Shown piece by piece: positions 53,101 to 61,985 of a stretch of 64,000 bases of DNA. The notes below the pieces were generated by a model. That model ran no database searches. It was given only the letters and a program-made list of their open reading frames with translations, and was not told where the DNA came from. Both the position numbers and the translations under genes were made by a program. Source of the DNA: JARYLZ01 sp964388275 (GTDB lineage Bacteria > Bacteroidota > Ignavibacteria > SZUA-365); NCBI GenBank assembly GCA_964388275.1, contig CAYLZD010000002.1, positions 1-64,000 of the forward strand. Reading direction: 5' to 3'. The first letter of the stretch is position 1. Every line of letters begins with the position of its first letter.

Positions 53101-54300
53101 TCATTTCCTTTCGGTCAAGGCCTCCACGCCCGGAAGCGCCTTGCCCTCGAGGAATTCGAGCGAAGCGCCCCCTCCTGTGGATACATGGGAAACGGCCGCC
53201 TCGAGACCCGCCTGCGCTATGGCGGCTGCGGAATCCCCGCCGCCGACTACCGTGACGGCGCCCGACGAGGTGGCGGTCGCCAAAGCCTGAGCGACGGCAT
53301 TGGTGCCATGCGCGAAATTGGGCATCTCGAATACGCCCATCGGACCGTTCCATACCACGGTTTTTGAGGCGAGAATGATGGAAGCAAAGGACTTGACGGT
53401 CTCCGGACCGATATCCATTCCCATGGTCCCCTCGGGTATGGCATCCACCGGGACCACCCTGGATTCGGCTTCGTTCGAAAACTCGGCAGCCACCACCGTA
53501 TCCTGGGGCAGTACAAGTCGCTTTCCGCGACTGCGGGCGCCGGCAAGCACTTCCGCCGCCAACTCCACCTTTTCCTCTTCCAGCAGGCTCTTTCCGATTT
53601 CGAGCCCTTGCGCTTTGAAGAAAGTGTACATCATCCCCCCGCCTACCAGAAGCGTATCCACCTTTTCGAGCAGATTCTGTATCACGTCGATTTTGCCTGA
53701 AATCTTTGCTCCTCCCAGGATGGCCGTGTAAGGACGCTCCGGATTACCGATCGCCTTGCCGAGATAGGCTATCTCTTTTTCCATGAGCAAGCCGGCCACC
53801 GCCGGATTCAGGTGCCGGGTCACTCCTTCGGTGGAAGCGTGCGCCCTGTGTGCGCTGCCGAAAGCATCGTTCACGTAAACATCGCCCAGGGCGGCAAGCG
53901 CCCGGGAGAATGCGTCGTCGTTCGCTTCCTCCTCCGAGTGATAGCGCAGATTTTCAAGGAGCAGGATATCGCCTTCCCGCAGTCCGGATGCGAGGGATTC
54001 GGCTTCCGGACCGATGCAGTCGCCGGCAAACGCGACCTGCGCTCCGAGAAGTTCAGCCAGTCGTCCTGCGACGGGCTTCAAGGAGAATTCCGGCTTGACT
54101 TTGCCTTTCGGCCTGCCCAGATGGCTCATGAGAATCACGCTTGCGCCGCGGGAACGAAGCGCTTCTATTGTCGGCAGAGAGGCGACGAGGCGCGTGTCGT
54201 CGCTGATGCGCTGCCGCTCATCCAGCGGAACGTTGAAGTCCACGCGGACCAGGCAGCGCTTACCGCGCACGTCAATGTCGTTGATCGTGAGCTTGTTCAT
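53101..54300 (-). CDS. pgk: Phosphoglycerate kinase
   Basis: 399 residues, normal length. Signatures are RCLVRVDFNVPLDE, VILMSHLGRPKGK, the substrate-binding DAFGSAHRAHAST and the nucleotide-binding VVNGP-like VWNGPMGVFEMPNFAHGT with GGGDSAAAI. It catalyses the ATP-forming step of glycolysis. It lies 36 bases after gap on the same strand, forming a gap-pgk operon. Confidence 0.98.
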   Translation of the reverse strand: MNKLTINDIDVRGKRCLVRVDFNVPLDERQRISDDTRLVASLPTIEALRSRGASVILMSHLGRPKGKVKPEFSLKPVAGRLAELLGAQVAFAGDCIGPEAESLASGLREGDILLLENLRYHSEEEANDDAFSRALAALGDVYVNDAFGSAHRAHASTEGVTRHLNPAVAGLLMEKEIAYLGKAIGNPERPYTAILGGAKISGKIDVIQNLLEKVDTLLVGGGMMYTFFKAQGLEIGKSLLEEEKVELAAEVLAGARSRGKRLVLPQDTVVAAEFSNEAESRVVPVDAIPEGTMGMDIGPETVKSFASIILASKTVVWNGPMGVFEMPNFAHGTNAVAQALATATSSGAVTVVGGGDSAAAIAQAGLEAAVSHVSTGGGASLEFLEGKALPGVEALTERK

Positions 54301-54336
54301 TTTCCTTCCCCGGTCAGATGCTTCCTTCGCGCCGGA

Positions 54337-55326
54337 TCAAGCGGCGACCTTCTTCACGAGGTCGACCACGCGGCAGGAGTAGCCGTATTCGTTGTCGTAC
54401 CAGGAAACCGTTTTCACCAGGTTTCCCATGACCATGGTGGCGAGGGAATCGAGAATCGAGGAAGCGGGATTCCCGATGATATCGGTTGAAACTATGGGTT
54501 CCTCGCAGTATTCGAGGATGCCCTTCATCGGTCCTTCGGCGGCTGCCTTCATAGCAGCGTTCACCTCATCGATAGTCGTTTCCCGGCGCACTATGGCCAC
54601 GAAATCGGTGATGGAGCCGTCGGGAGTCGGCACACGAAGGGCGAAACCGTCGAGTTTGCCCTTGAGATCGGGAATGACCTTGCCGACCGTGCGCGCCGCG
54701 CCCGTGGTAGTGGGGATAATGTTGGTCGCGGCCGCGCGGGCGCGCCGGAGATCCTTGTGCGGCAGATCCAGAAGTCTCTGATCGTTCGTATAGCTGTGCA
54801 CCGTGGTCATGAAGCCTTTCTCGAGTCCGAAGGCATCGTGCAGGACCTTCGCCACCGGCGCGAGACAGTTGGTTGTGCAGGACGCGTTCGAAATGATGCG
54901 CTCCTTGCCCGTAAGCGAGTGGTCGTTGACGCCGAGCACTATCGTGGCGTCTATTTCATCCTTCGCTGGAACGGTCAAAACGACTTTGCGGGCGCCGTTA
55001 TCGAGATGCCTGGCGATCTGCTCGCGTTTTGTGAAGATGCCGGTGGCCTCCACGACCACATCCACGCCGTTCCAATCGAGATTGGCGGGATCGCGCTCGG
55101 CGGTGATCCTGAGCCGATCGCCGTTTATGATGAGGTCGTTTCCTTCGACTCGCACGCTGCCCTTGAATTTTCCGTGCACCGAGTCGTATTTGAGCAGATG
55201 CGCGAGAGTCTGAGCGTCCGTCAAGTCGTTTATTGAGACGAAGTCGAAGCCGCCCACTTCAAGAGCGCGACGGAAGACGAGTCTGCCGATGCGTCCGAAA
55301 CCGTTGATTCCAACTTTGATGGCCAT
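54337..55326 (-). CDS. gap: Glyceraldehyde-3-phosphate dehydrogenase (type I)
   Basis: 329 residues from the ATG at 55326, with AGGATGATATC upstream; the longer frame has no support. The N-terminal NAD-binding GINGFGRIGRLVFR and SINDLTD are followed by the catalytic Cys150 in SNASCTTNCLAP. The C-terminus ends with the type I signature WYDNEYGYSCRVVDLV. It oxidises glyceraldehyde 3-phosphate. It is the first gene of the gap-pgk pair. Confidence 0.98.
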   Translation of the reverse strand: MAIKVGINGFGRIGRLVFRRALEVGGFDFVSINDLTDAQTLAHLLKYDSVHGKFKGSVRVEGNDLIINGDRLRITAERDPANLDWNGVDVVVEATGIFTKREQIARHLDNGARKVVLTVPAKDEIDATIVLGVNDHSLTGKERIISNASCTTNCLAPVAKVLHDAFGLEKGFMTTVHSYTNDQRLLDLPHKDLRRARAAATNIIPTTTGAARTVGKVIPDLKGKLDGFALRVPTPDGSITDFVAIVRRETTIDEVNAAMKAAAEGPMKGILEYCEEPIVSTDIIGNPASSILDSLATMVMGNLVKTVSWYDNEYGYSCRVVDLVKKVAA

Positions 55327-55434
55327 GATATCATCCTGTGTGTAATTATGGATATTTATTTGAAGTGAATTTGCTTCAGTTTGGATAATAAATGTACGAG
55401 GAATGCCCGTGAGAGCCAAGAAACCCGATGCGCA

Positions 55435-56826
55435 TCAGAGTTGGTCTCCGTGTTGTATCAGCACATCTTCTGCTCTTCTGAGTTCGAGCAGCTTGTCGGC
55501 TTCGCTGTGCTTGCCGACTTTCCGGTAAGCCCTGTCGAGCAGATTCAGCATAGTGTCCCTGATGCCGATACGCGTCTCGCGATCCCTGATCTGTATCCAT
55601 GCGTGCTGTTCGCTGAGGCGTCTCAACTTGAATATCACCTGTCCGGGCCTGTTCGAATCGGCCGCCGCCTCGCTGTTCAGTCGGCGCAGATATCTTGCGA
55701 CGTTGATGTTCGGCGCCTTCTTTTCGCCCACAATATTATCGAGCCGTTTGTTGGTTTGAGCTATGGTCGCGGAATCCGCCGTCATGTCCTTGAGCCGGAT
55801 CCGGTACAGAGACGGCATGCGAAGCCGCACCGCGTCGTAGCGATGCTTTGGAAATTTTCTCTCTTCGAGCGCATAAATCAGGCCTTTGCAGAAATCCTTG
55901 GTCAGATTAGTCGATACGAAGGCCAACCCTGCGGTCAGGATCAGGTCGCCGGAAGCTCCCGTCAGCAACGGAAAACGATCCATGAGGTTTTGCCGGAGAA
56001 ATACGGCCTGATTGTGTGAGCGCTGAACATCTCCGGCGGCCAGTCCCTGCCGGTTCCGCAGAAAGCGCAAGGTGCTGACCGGATCCCTGTACCCGAGCAT
56101 TTCGAGCACGCCCATGGCCTGGCTGAAACCGACTTCGACGTAATATCGTATCGGCCCTCTCTTCGCGATTTCCTGAACGCGGCCCAGAAAGCCTGGATAA
56201 CCCAAGGCGCGGGCATTTGCGATATTGTTGAACGTGGTTGTGTCGGGGAAACCGAGATCCGTGTACATGTCCCGCGGTATCGACATTATTTCGACCACGG
56301 CCGAGTCCGGATTGATCGTGAACAGGTGCACCGCGTCAGCCCTGGCGCTGCGCGCGCTCAAGCGCGAGTCTATGCCGACGAGCAATATGTTGATGATCCG
56401 TCCGCGTATCGCCGGCGCGCTCGAAATGGCCTTGAGTTGGGTCCGCAAGGCGGAATCTTCCGCGACCGACACGGCGGGAAGCAGGCGTCGGCGCTCTTCC
56501 ACTTGTTTATCGGTGGAAGCGAGATCGCGATCCTGAGCTATGTCGGTCTCGACGGCCTCGTTTCGGACCTCGTGGGCGGCGCGTTCGAGCTGCCGCCTGT
56601 TCGCAAGGTGATAAACGTCGTCGCTCACGCTCTTCAGCAGCGAGAGCACTGCGAGTCCGGCGCCACCGGGCGTAGGCACGCCCGGGACGACCGCAGACAA
56701 GCCCCACCAGCCAAGCAGTATCCAAAACGACCACACGAGGATCTTTTTTATTGTGATGCGGCGCCGGCCGTTTTTGTTCTTCGCTGCCGGCGTCTTCTCG
56801 TCCACGCCGGTTCCTGTTTCATTCAT
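55435..56826 (-). CDS. LytR-CpsA-Psr (LCP) family envelope protein
   Basis: 463 residues with one N-terminal membrane helix (ILVWSFWILLGWWGLSAVVPG). The LCP domain shows NILLVGIDSRLSARSARADAVHLFTINPDSAVVEIMSIPRDMYTDL, with the Arg/Asp residues that bind a lipid pyrophosphate, and FLRNRQGLAAGDVQRSHNQAVFLRQ, which contains the conserved RN and RxxHQ elements. LCP enzymes transfer glycans from lipid carriers to envelope acceptors. A coiled-coil-like stretch lies at about residues 70-115. It starts 24 bases after metH on the same strand; a functional link is not apparent. Confidence 0.9.
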   Translation of the reverse strand: MNETGTGVDEKTPAAKNKNGRRRITIKKILVWSFWILLGWWGLSAVVPGVPTPGGAGLAVLSLLKSVSDDVYHLANRRQLERAAHEVRNEAVETDIAQDRDLASTDKQVEERRRLLPAVSVAEDSALRTQLKAISSAPAIRGRIINILLVGIDSRLSARSARADAVHLFTINPDSAVVEIMSIPRDMYTDLGFPDTTTFNNIANARALGYPGFLGRVQEIAKRGPIRYYVEVGFSQAMGVLEMLGYRDPVSTLRFLRNRQGLAAGDVQRSHNQAVFLRQNLMDRFPLLTGASGDLILTAGLAFVSTNLTKDFCKGLIYALEERKFPKHRYDAVRLRMPSLYRIRLKDMTADSATIAQTNKRLDNIVGEKKAPNINVARYLRRLNSEAAADSNRPGQVIFKLRRLSEQHAWIQIRDRETRIGIRDTMLNLLDRAYRKVGKHSEADKLLELRRAEDVLIQHGDQL

Positions 56827-56850
56827 GTCTCCGATCCGTGTTTTGCTTGT

Positions 56851-58650
56851 TCATATATCACGAATGTTGAAATATCGCGCTTCAGGGTGATGCACGATGA
56901 CGGCGCTCGTGCTCTGCTCAGGCACAAGCTGGAACTCTTCGGTCAGCGATACTCCGATTCGTTCCGGTCTCAGCAGAGTGAACAGTTTCCTCTGATCTTC
57001 CAGCTTCGGGCATGCCGGATAGCCGAATGAATACCGCGCGCCCTGATAGCCCTGCGAAAAGAGCCTGCGCATCTCGACAGCGTCGCCTGAAGCGATGCCG
57101 AGCTCGAGGCGCACCTGCTTGTGCCAGTATTCGGCCAGCGCTTCCGCGCATTCGACACCGAAACCGTGAATGTATAGATAGTCCTGGTAGAGATCGCGCG
57201 AGAAAAGCTCCGCGGCATACGTCGTGACGGCCGCTCCCACAGTAGCCACATGAAAAGCGCATACATCGGTTTCCCCGGAGTCCATCGGGCGGAAATAGTC
57301 GGCCAGGCAGAGCCGCCTGTCCCCGGCCTGTCTGGGAAAGCTGAAGCGCGCCCACTCGGCGAGTTCCCCCCGCTCGTAGCGGATGCGCGGCCATTCCCCT
57401 ACCAGATCGGCGTCGAGCAGGTCCTGTGGACGATGAATGATCAGGTCGTCTCCGTCCGCGTTGCACGGAAAATATCCATAGACCACGGCAGGTTTCAGGA
57501 TTTGTTCTTCCCGCGACTTTTTCTTCAAGCTTTCGAGAACCGGCCGCGCATCTCTTGCAAGCATCTCCTCGTATTCGGCTTCGCTGCGTTTTCCCCTTCG
57601 AAGCTGCCATTGACCCCGTATCAGCGCCACCTCGTTAATGAACGGATAGATTTCATCGAGTCGGATGTCGGAGACGGCGCGCGAACCAAGGAAGGGAGGG
57701 ACTGGTATCGGAACGTCCCGGCGGATGGAAGAACGCGGTTCAACCGGTGACTGGTCGCTCGAAGAGATCGCGGTTTCGTCATCCTGCTGAACTTGGACTT
57801 GCCCTGCGACGCACGGCGCGGATTTCCAGCTTCTGTCCGATGATACGGTCGTGAACCTGCGTTCAGAGCTTCCTTCGCCTCCGGCATCCGGCATTCCGGA
57901 TTGCGTAGCGTGCAGATCCTCCATGAATGCCAGGCCGTCGAATGCGTCGTTGGCATAGGCAAGTTTGCCGGAGTAGACCGCAGAAAGGTCCTGCTCGACG
58001 AAACGGCGCGTCAAAGCTGCGCCGCCCAGCACCACAGGAATCTTGAGGCCCCGGTGCTCCATTACCGACAGATTCTCCTTCATGATCAGCGTGGATTTCA
58101 CAAGCAGGCCGCTCATGCCGATGGCGTCTGCTTTATGCTCGCGCACCGCGTCGAGCATGGCCTCGACCGGAACTTTTATACCGAGGTTTACGACTTTGTA
58201 CCCGTTGTTGGTCAGAATGATATCCACGAGGTTTTTACCGATGTCATGCACGTCCCCTCGCACAGTGGCGAGCACGATGACGCCTTTGCCGACATCATCG
58301 ACCCGGTCCATGAACGGTTCCAGATAGTTCACGGCCGCTTTCATCGATTCGGCGGATTGCAGCACGAAGGGCAGCTGCATTTCGCCGGCCCCGAAGAGTT
58401 CGCCGACGGTTTTCATGGCGGGAAGCAGTATACCGTTTATTATTTCAACGGCGGAATGTTTCTCGAGCGCAGCGTCGAGATCCACGCCTATCCCGGCGCG
58501 ATCGCCGTCCACAATTCTACGATGCAGGCGCTCCTCCACGGTTTGCGGCGCTTCCGGGCGTGGCTGCCGAGCAGGAACATCGGTTTCCGCATAATGGCGC
58601 ATGAATTCCGCAAGCGGATCGTAGACGAGTTTTTTACCTGGTTCCATCAT
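56851..58650 (-). CDS. metH: Methionine synthase, cobalamin-binding and activation halves only (MetH C-terminal)
   Basis: 599 residues from the ATG at 58650 (TTG further upstream is possible). It has a cap domain (about 40-115, GILLPAMKTVGELFGAGEMQLPFVLQSAE), a B12-binding domain (about 120-260) with GDVHDIGKN giving His135 as the lower cobalt ligand, and an activation domain (about 335-599) with SGDAVEMRRLFSQGYQGARYSFGYPACPKLED. Full MetH also has an N-terminal homocysteine-binding barrel and a pterin-binding barrel, about 600 more residues, which are absent. The N-terminus MMEPGKKLVYDPLAEFMRHY looks like a genuine start, so this is a split MetH and the partner must be elsewhere. A TAnnTTTG element overlaps the upstream region. 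Confidence 0.88.
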   Translation of the reverse strand: MMEPGKKLVYDPLAEFMRHYAETDVPARQPRPEAPQTVEERLHRRIVDGDRAGIGVDLDAALEKHSAVEIINGILLPAMKTVGELFGAGEMQLPFVLQSAESMKAAVNYLEPFMDRVDDVGKGVIVLATVRGDVHDIGKNLVDIILTNNGYKVVNLGIKVPVEAMLDAVREHKADAIGMSGLLVKSTLIMKENLSVMEHRGLKIPVVLGGAALTRRFVEQDLSAVYSGKLAYANDAFDGLAFMEDLHATQSGMPDAGGEGSSERRFTTVSSDRSWKSAPCVAGQVQVQQDDETAISSSDQSPVEPRSSIRRDVPIPVPPFLGSRAVSDIRLDEIYPFINEVALIRGQWQLRRGKRSEAEYEEMLARDARPVLESLKKKSREEQILKPAVVYGYFPCNADGDDLIIHRPQDLLDADLVGEWPRIRYERGELAEWARFSFPRQAGDRRLCLADYFRPMDSGETDVCAFHVATVGAAVTTYAAELFSRDLYQDYLYIHGFGVECAEALAEYWHKQVRLELGIASGDAVEMRRLFSQGYQGARYSFGYPACPKLEDQRKLFTLLRPERIGVSLTEEFQLVPEQSTSAVIVHHPEARYFNIRDI

Positions 58651-58761
58651 TTTGAGCAAGCATTGCGTTAGACGCAAACACAAATATACGTATCTTCACA
58701 CGCATCTTTCGGCCGTTCCGCCGGGATGAGGAAACAGGCAAAAAGATTTTTGCGGCAGGTA

Positions 58762-58790
58762 TTGACAATTGCCTAAAAAACGTGTAATAT
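58762..58790 (+). promoter_or_regulatory. Sigma-70-type promoter of the Rrf2 gene
   Basis: TTGACA (58762-58767), a 17-base spacer and TAATAT (58785-58790), followed by AGGAGG at 58828-58834. This is a near-consensus promoter 49 bases upstream of the Rrf2 start. The spacer region could hold the regulator's own binding site. Confidence 0.8.
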
Positions 58791-58838
58791 CCGCCCTATA
58801 AGGTTTCATACTCTTTATTTTTCAACAAGGAGGACTTG

Positions 58839-59363
58839 GTGTTATACTCAAAAACCGCCCAGTATTCCATCCAATCGATGCTCTTCATAGCTGCAAACCA
58901 GACCGGAAGCAATATCCTGGTGCGCGACATCGCGAAGGAACTCGATCTGCCTGCGTCCTTCTTGAGCAAGATACTCCAGTCGCTGAGCCGTTATGGCTTC
59001 CTTCATTCCGTGAAGGGTCCGCGCGGCGGCTTCTCTTTGTCCGAGAAGGGCGCGGCGTCGACCATCCAGCAGCTTGTCGAGGTCATCGACGGCCCGATGG
59101 ATTTTGACATGTGCATTGCCGGCTTCGAGCCCTGCAATGACGGGAACGCCTGTCCCATGCACAACGAATGGAAGCGTATCCGCGAGGAAATCAGAACGAT
59201 GGTCGGCAAGCGGAGCATCAGCAAGCTTGCGCAGAGCATGCCCGACAAATACAAGGCGCTGCTGTTCAGTTCGGGGGTTGTCGAGGAAAAGGGCAAGAAC
59301 CGCAAAGCGGTGACGAAGAAGCCAGCCAAGACGAAGCCAGCGCCCAAGAAAAAGAAGCGGTGA
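58839..59363 (+). CDS. Rrf2-family transcriptional regulator with cysteine trio and basic tail
   Basis: 174 residues from the GTG at 58839, placed 5-6 bases after AGGAGG; a TTG at 58836 would be too close. The winged helix is YSKTAQYSIQSMLFIAANQTGSNILVRDIAKELDLPASFLSKILQSLSRYGFLHSVKGPRGGFSLSEKG, close to IscR and NsrR. Three cysteines in MCIAGFEPCNDGNACPMH lie at the [Fe-S] cluster site, so it probably senses iron-sulphur status or nitric oxide. The last 25 or so residues (KNRKAVTKKPAKTKPAPKKKKR) form a lysine/proline tail, unusual for the family and able to strengthen DNA binding. A strong promoter lies upstream. Confidence 0.92.
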   Translation: MLYSKTAQYSIQSMLFIAANQTGSNILVRDIAKELDLPASFLSKILQSLSRYGFLHSVKGPRGGFSLSEKGAASTIQQLVEVIDGPMDFDMCIAGFEPCNDGNACPMHNEWKRIREEIRTMVGKRSISKLAQSMPDKYKALLFSSGVVEEKGKNRKAVTKKPAKTKPAPKKKKR

Positions 59364-59439
59364 AGTTCCGCGGCGTTCTTGCGCCGGTTTAAGCTCATGT
59401 TCGCGCCCGGATGTTCTATCCGCCGCGGCGCAGTGAATG

Positions 59440-59748
59440 TCATTTGTTGACCGAGCGTCCGAGAAGAGTTTCTATTTTTTCAACCTTGCTCTTCAGACGG
59501 CCGCTTCCAGCACGACGATAGTCGATGCGGATAGAAACGTGTATCCGGTCGCAGTCGGATTCCAGTGTCAGAAAACAGCGCCGGACGAGGTCCATAACCG
59601 GCGCCCATTCTCCCTCGATTATCGTGCCCATAGGGGTCAACTGATAAGGAAGACCGCTCGCGTCTATCTCCCCGATGACACGAGACACCCAGCGGCTTAC
59701 GCTCGCTCCTTTATCCGTCGGAAACATGGTCAACTCGCATAACAGCAT
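59440..59748 (-). CDS. MTH1187-family (YkoF-like) thiamine-binding protein
   Basis: 102 residues, the usual size. It opens LLCELTMFPTDKGASVSRWVSRVIGEIDASGLPYQLTPMGTIIEGEWAPVMDLVRRCF, the hallmark of the MTH1187 fold, and ends RAGSGRLKSKVEKIETLLGR. Family members bind thiamine or related small molecules as tetramers. It is convergent with the Rrf2 gene and divergent from miaB. Confidence 0.92.
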   Translation of the reverse strand: MLLCELTMFPTDKGASVSRWVSRVIGEIDASGLPYQLTPMGTIIEGEWAPVMDLVRRCFLTLESDCDRIHVSIRIDYRRAGSGRLKSKVEKIETLLGRSVNK

Positions 59749-59881
59749 TTATAAATCTCCGAATTGTGTTTCTTTCAATATCGCAAATCGGAGAGAACAA
59801 TGCCAGTTTGTTTCCGGTCGCGCATACCGCTATTTTAACTATTCAGATAATTCGTCAGATATTTCTGACAGTTTGGCAGGT

Positions 59882-61216
59882 ATGCGACAAGTGAAAAGAA
59901 AGATTTTTATTGAGACATATGGATGTCAGATGAACGTCGCGGATTCCGAGATCATTCTCGGCATATTGAGCGGCGATGAATTTGAAATCTGCGCCGCCCC
60001 GGACAGCGCTGACGCAGTTTTTCTGAATACCTGCGCAGTCAGGGAAAATGCAGAGCAGCGCATAATAGGCCGGCTCGCTCATTACAGATCGCTCCGCAAA
60101 ACGAGGCCGCGCCTTGTGCTGGGCGTGCTGGGCTGCATGGCAGAACGACTTAAGAGCAGGCTCATCGAGGAGCAGGGAGTGAATGTGGTTTGCGGGCCGG
60201 ACGAGTACCGCAGGCTGCCCGAGCTGATCGACGGAGCATTCGCCGGACAAGCGGTCGCCACAACCCATTTATCGAAAAGCGAGACGTACGAAGATATCAT
60301 GCCGAAGCGCGCCGACGGTGTCGGCGCGTGGATACCCGTTATGCGCGGATGCGACAAATTTTGCTCATACTGCGTCGTCCCTTTCACTCGAGGCCGCGAG
60401 CGAAGCCGCGGCATGGCCTCCGTTTTGCGGGAGGTGGAAGAATTGTCCGAACGCGGCTTCCGCGAAGTCACGCTGCTGGGTCAGAACGTGAACTCATGGC
60501 GGGACGACAACCACGACTTCGCCGATCTCATAACGGCGGCATCCCGCGTGAATCCGGAGCTCCGCATCCGCTTCGCGACTTCGCATCCTCAGGATCTCTC
60601 CCCGAAACTCATACAGGCCATAGCCGAAAACGAGAACATCTGCAAGGCTCTGCATCTGCCGGCGCAATCCGGTTCGGACCGCATTCTGAATTTGATGAAC
60701 CGCTCCTACACCAGCACCGCATATCTTTCGCTTCTAAACGAGGCGAAATCAACAATAGAGAGACTGGCCGTCTCGACCGATATAATCGCCGGATTTCCCA
60801 CCGAAACCGAGGATGATCACAAGCGCACGCTCGAACTGATGGAGGCAGTCCGTTTCGACAGCGCATTCACCTTCATCTACTCTCCACGCGAAAACACGCG
60901 CGCCTGGAAAATGGGAGACGACGTGCCCGGCGAAACGAAGAACAGGCGCCTGCAGGAAATTATCGACTTGCAACGACGTCATTCTCTGGAACGCAACCGC
61001 GAGTTGATCGGCAGAGTGCTGACCGTGCCGGCGGAAGGCCCCAGCAAGAGATCAGCCTTCGAATGGATCGGACGCACTGACGGCAACAAGACGGTTGTGT
61101 TCCCTCACGGGAGCTGCAAACACGGCGATATGGTCCGCGTTCGCATCGACGGCGCGACTTCGGCCACGCTTTTCGGCAGCGTGATCCCGGATACCATCGA
61201 CCCCGCCGAGGCCTGA
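59882..61216 (+). CDS. miaB: tRNA-2-methylthio-N6-isopentenyladenosine synthase (MiaB)
   Basis: 444 residues from the ATG at 59882. The frame continues upstream, but the family begins here (MRQVKRKIFIETYGCQMN). The N-terminal auxiliary [4Fe-4S] cysteines are Cys15, Cys51 (NTCAVRENAEQR) and Cys85 (GCMAERL). The radical SAM cluster is RGCDKFCSYCVVPFTRGRERSR (Cys157, Cys161, Cys164). A TRAM domain forms the C-terminus. It methylthiolates A37 of tRNAs reading U-starting codons. It is first in the run miaB - SPOR - sigma-54 AAA - lptE. A short hairpin (59854-59869) precedes it. Confidence 0.97.
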   Translation: MRQVKRKIFIETYGCQMNVADSEIILGILSGDEFEICAAPDSADAVFLNTCAVRENAEQRIIGRLAHYRSLRKTRPRLVLGVLGCMAERLKSRLIEEQGVNVVCGPDEYRRLPELIDGAFAGQAVATTHLSKSETYEDIMPKRADGVGAWIPVMRGCDKFCSYCVVPFTRGRERSRGMASVLREVEELSERGFREVTLLGQNVNSWRDDNHDFADLITAASRVNPELRIRFATSHPQDLSPKLIQAIAENENICKALHLPAQSGSDRILNLMNRSYTSTAYLSLLNEAKSTIERLAVSTDIIAGFPTETEDDHKRTLELMEAVRFDSAFTFIYSPRENTRAWKMGDDVPGETKNRRLQEIIDLQRRHSLERNRELIGRVLTVPAEGPSKRSAFEWIGRTDGNKTVVFPHGSCKHGDMVRVRIDGATSATLFGSVIPDTIDPAEA

Positions 61217-61233
61217 GGCCGAATCTCATCCCC

Positions 61234-61932
61234 ATGCCGGATTTTCAGATTACGCCGGGAAGCCGCCTCGCGGCACGTTCGAGCCTCATCGCCTGCTCCG
61301 CCCTGCTCATCGCGACGCTGGAGCTATCCGGACAGTCGACGCCGACGCTGAACGAACTGCATGAACTTGTTCTCTCGGGAAACACGGCCGGTTTGCGCCG
61401 TCAATTGCCCGCTCTGTCGGGCCTCTTCGCGGACGATCCGGGATATATCTATCTGCAGGGTTGCGCCGAGGAAGATGGCGACCGCGCCATCCGTTTTTAT
61501 CAGACAGTTTTAAACCTGCATCCGCAGAGCGAGTGGGCCGACGACGCTCTGTACCGGCTGTATCAATACAGCTATGCTGTCGGCGCCTACAGCGCGGCCG
61601 ACGGCTACATCAGCCGGCTTAGAGTGGAGTATCCTGCGTCACCTCACGGCTCAGCCGAAAGAAAAGCGCCCCAGACACCCCCGCCTGCGGCAGGCACGGC
61701 GCTTTTCGCCGTACAGGTCGGCGCATTCACGGAAGCTGAAGACGCCGAACACCTTGCGGAGAAATTGAAAAGGGAAAAATACACGGTGGAGGTGCGGCCG
61801 AAGCGCGTCGGCGACCGCGCCTTGCACGCGGTCTGGGTGGGCCGCCTGCCGAGCAGGCAGGACGCCCGCAACCTGGCCGCCCGCCTGAAATCCCACCACA
61901 AACTGGACGGCCTGGTGGTGCGCTTCGAATGA
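61234..61932 (+). CDS. Exported SPOR-domain protein
   Basis: 232 residues. An N-terminal hydrophobic segment (SLIACSALLIATLELSG-Q) is probably a signal peptide. The middle resembles tetratricopeptide helices (DRAIRFYQTVLNLHPQSEWADDALYRLYQYSYAVGAYSAADGYI). The last 80 residues form a SPOR domain (LFAVQVGAFTEAEDAEHLAEKLKREKYTVEVRPKRVGDRALHAVWVGRLPSRQDARNLAARLK), which binds denuded peptidoglycan at division sites. The next gene can start inside its stop codon region (ATGA). Confidence 0.9.
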   Translation: MPDFQITPGSRLAARSSLIACSALLIATLELSGQSTPTLNELHELVLSGNTAGLRRQLPALSGLFADDPGYIYLQGCAEEDGDRAIRFYQTVLNLHPQSEWADDALYRLYQYSYAVGAYSAADGYISRLRVEYPASPHGSAERKAPQTPPPAAGTALFAVQVGAFTEAEDAEHLAEKLKREKYTVEVRPKRVGDRALHAVWVGRLPSRQDARNLAARLKSHHKLDGLVVRFE

Positions 61933-61985
61933 ATCCACCAGAAGCAGTTTCCGGTTTCGCCCACCATCCCGCGGAAGGCAATCGC

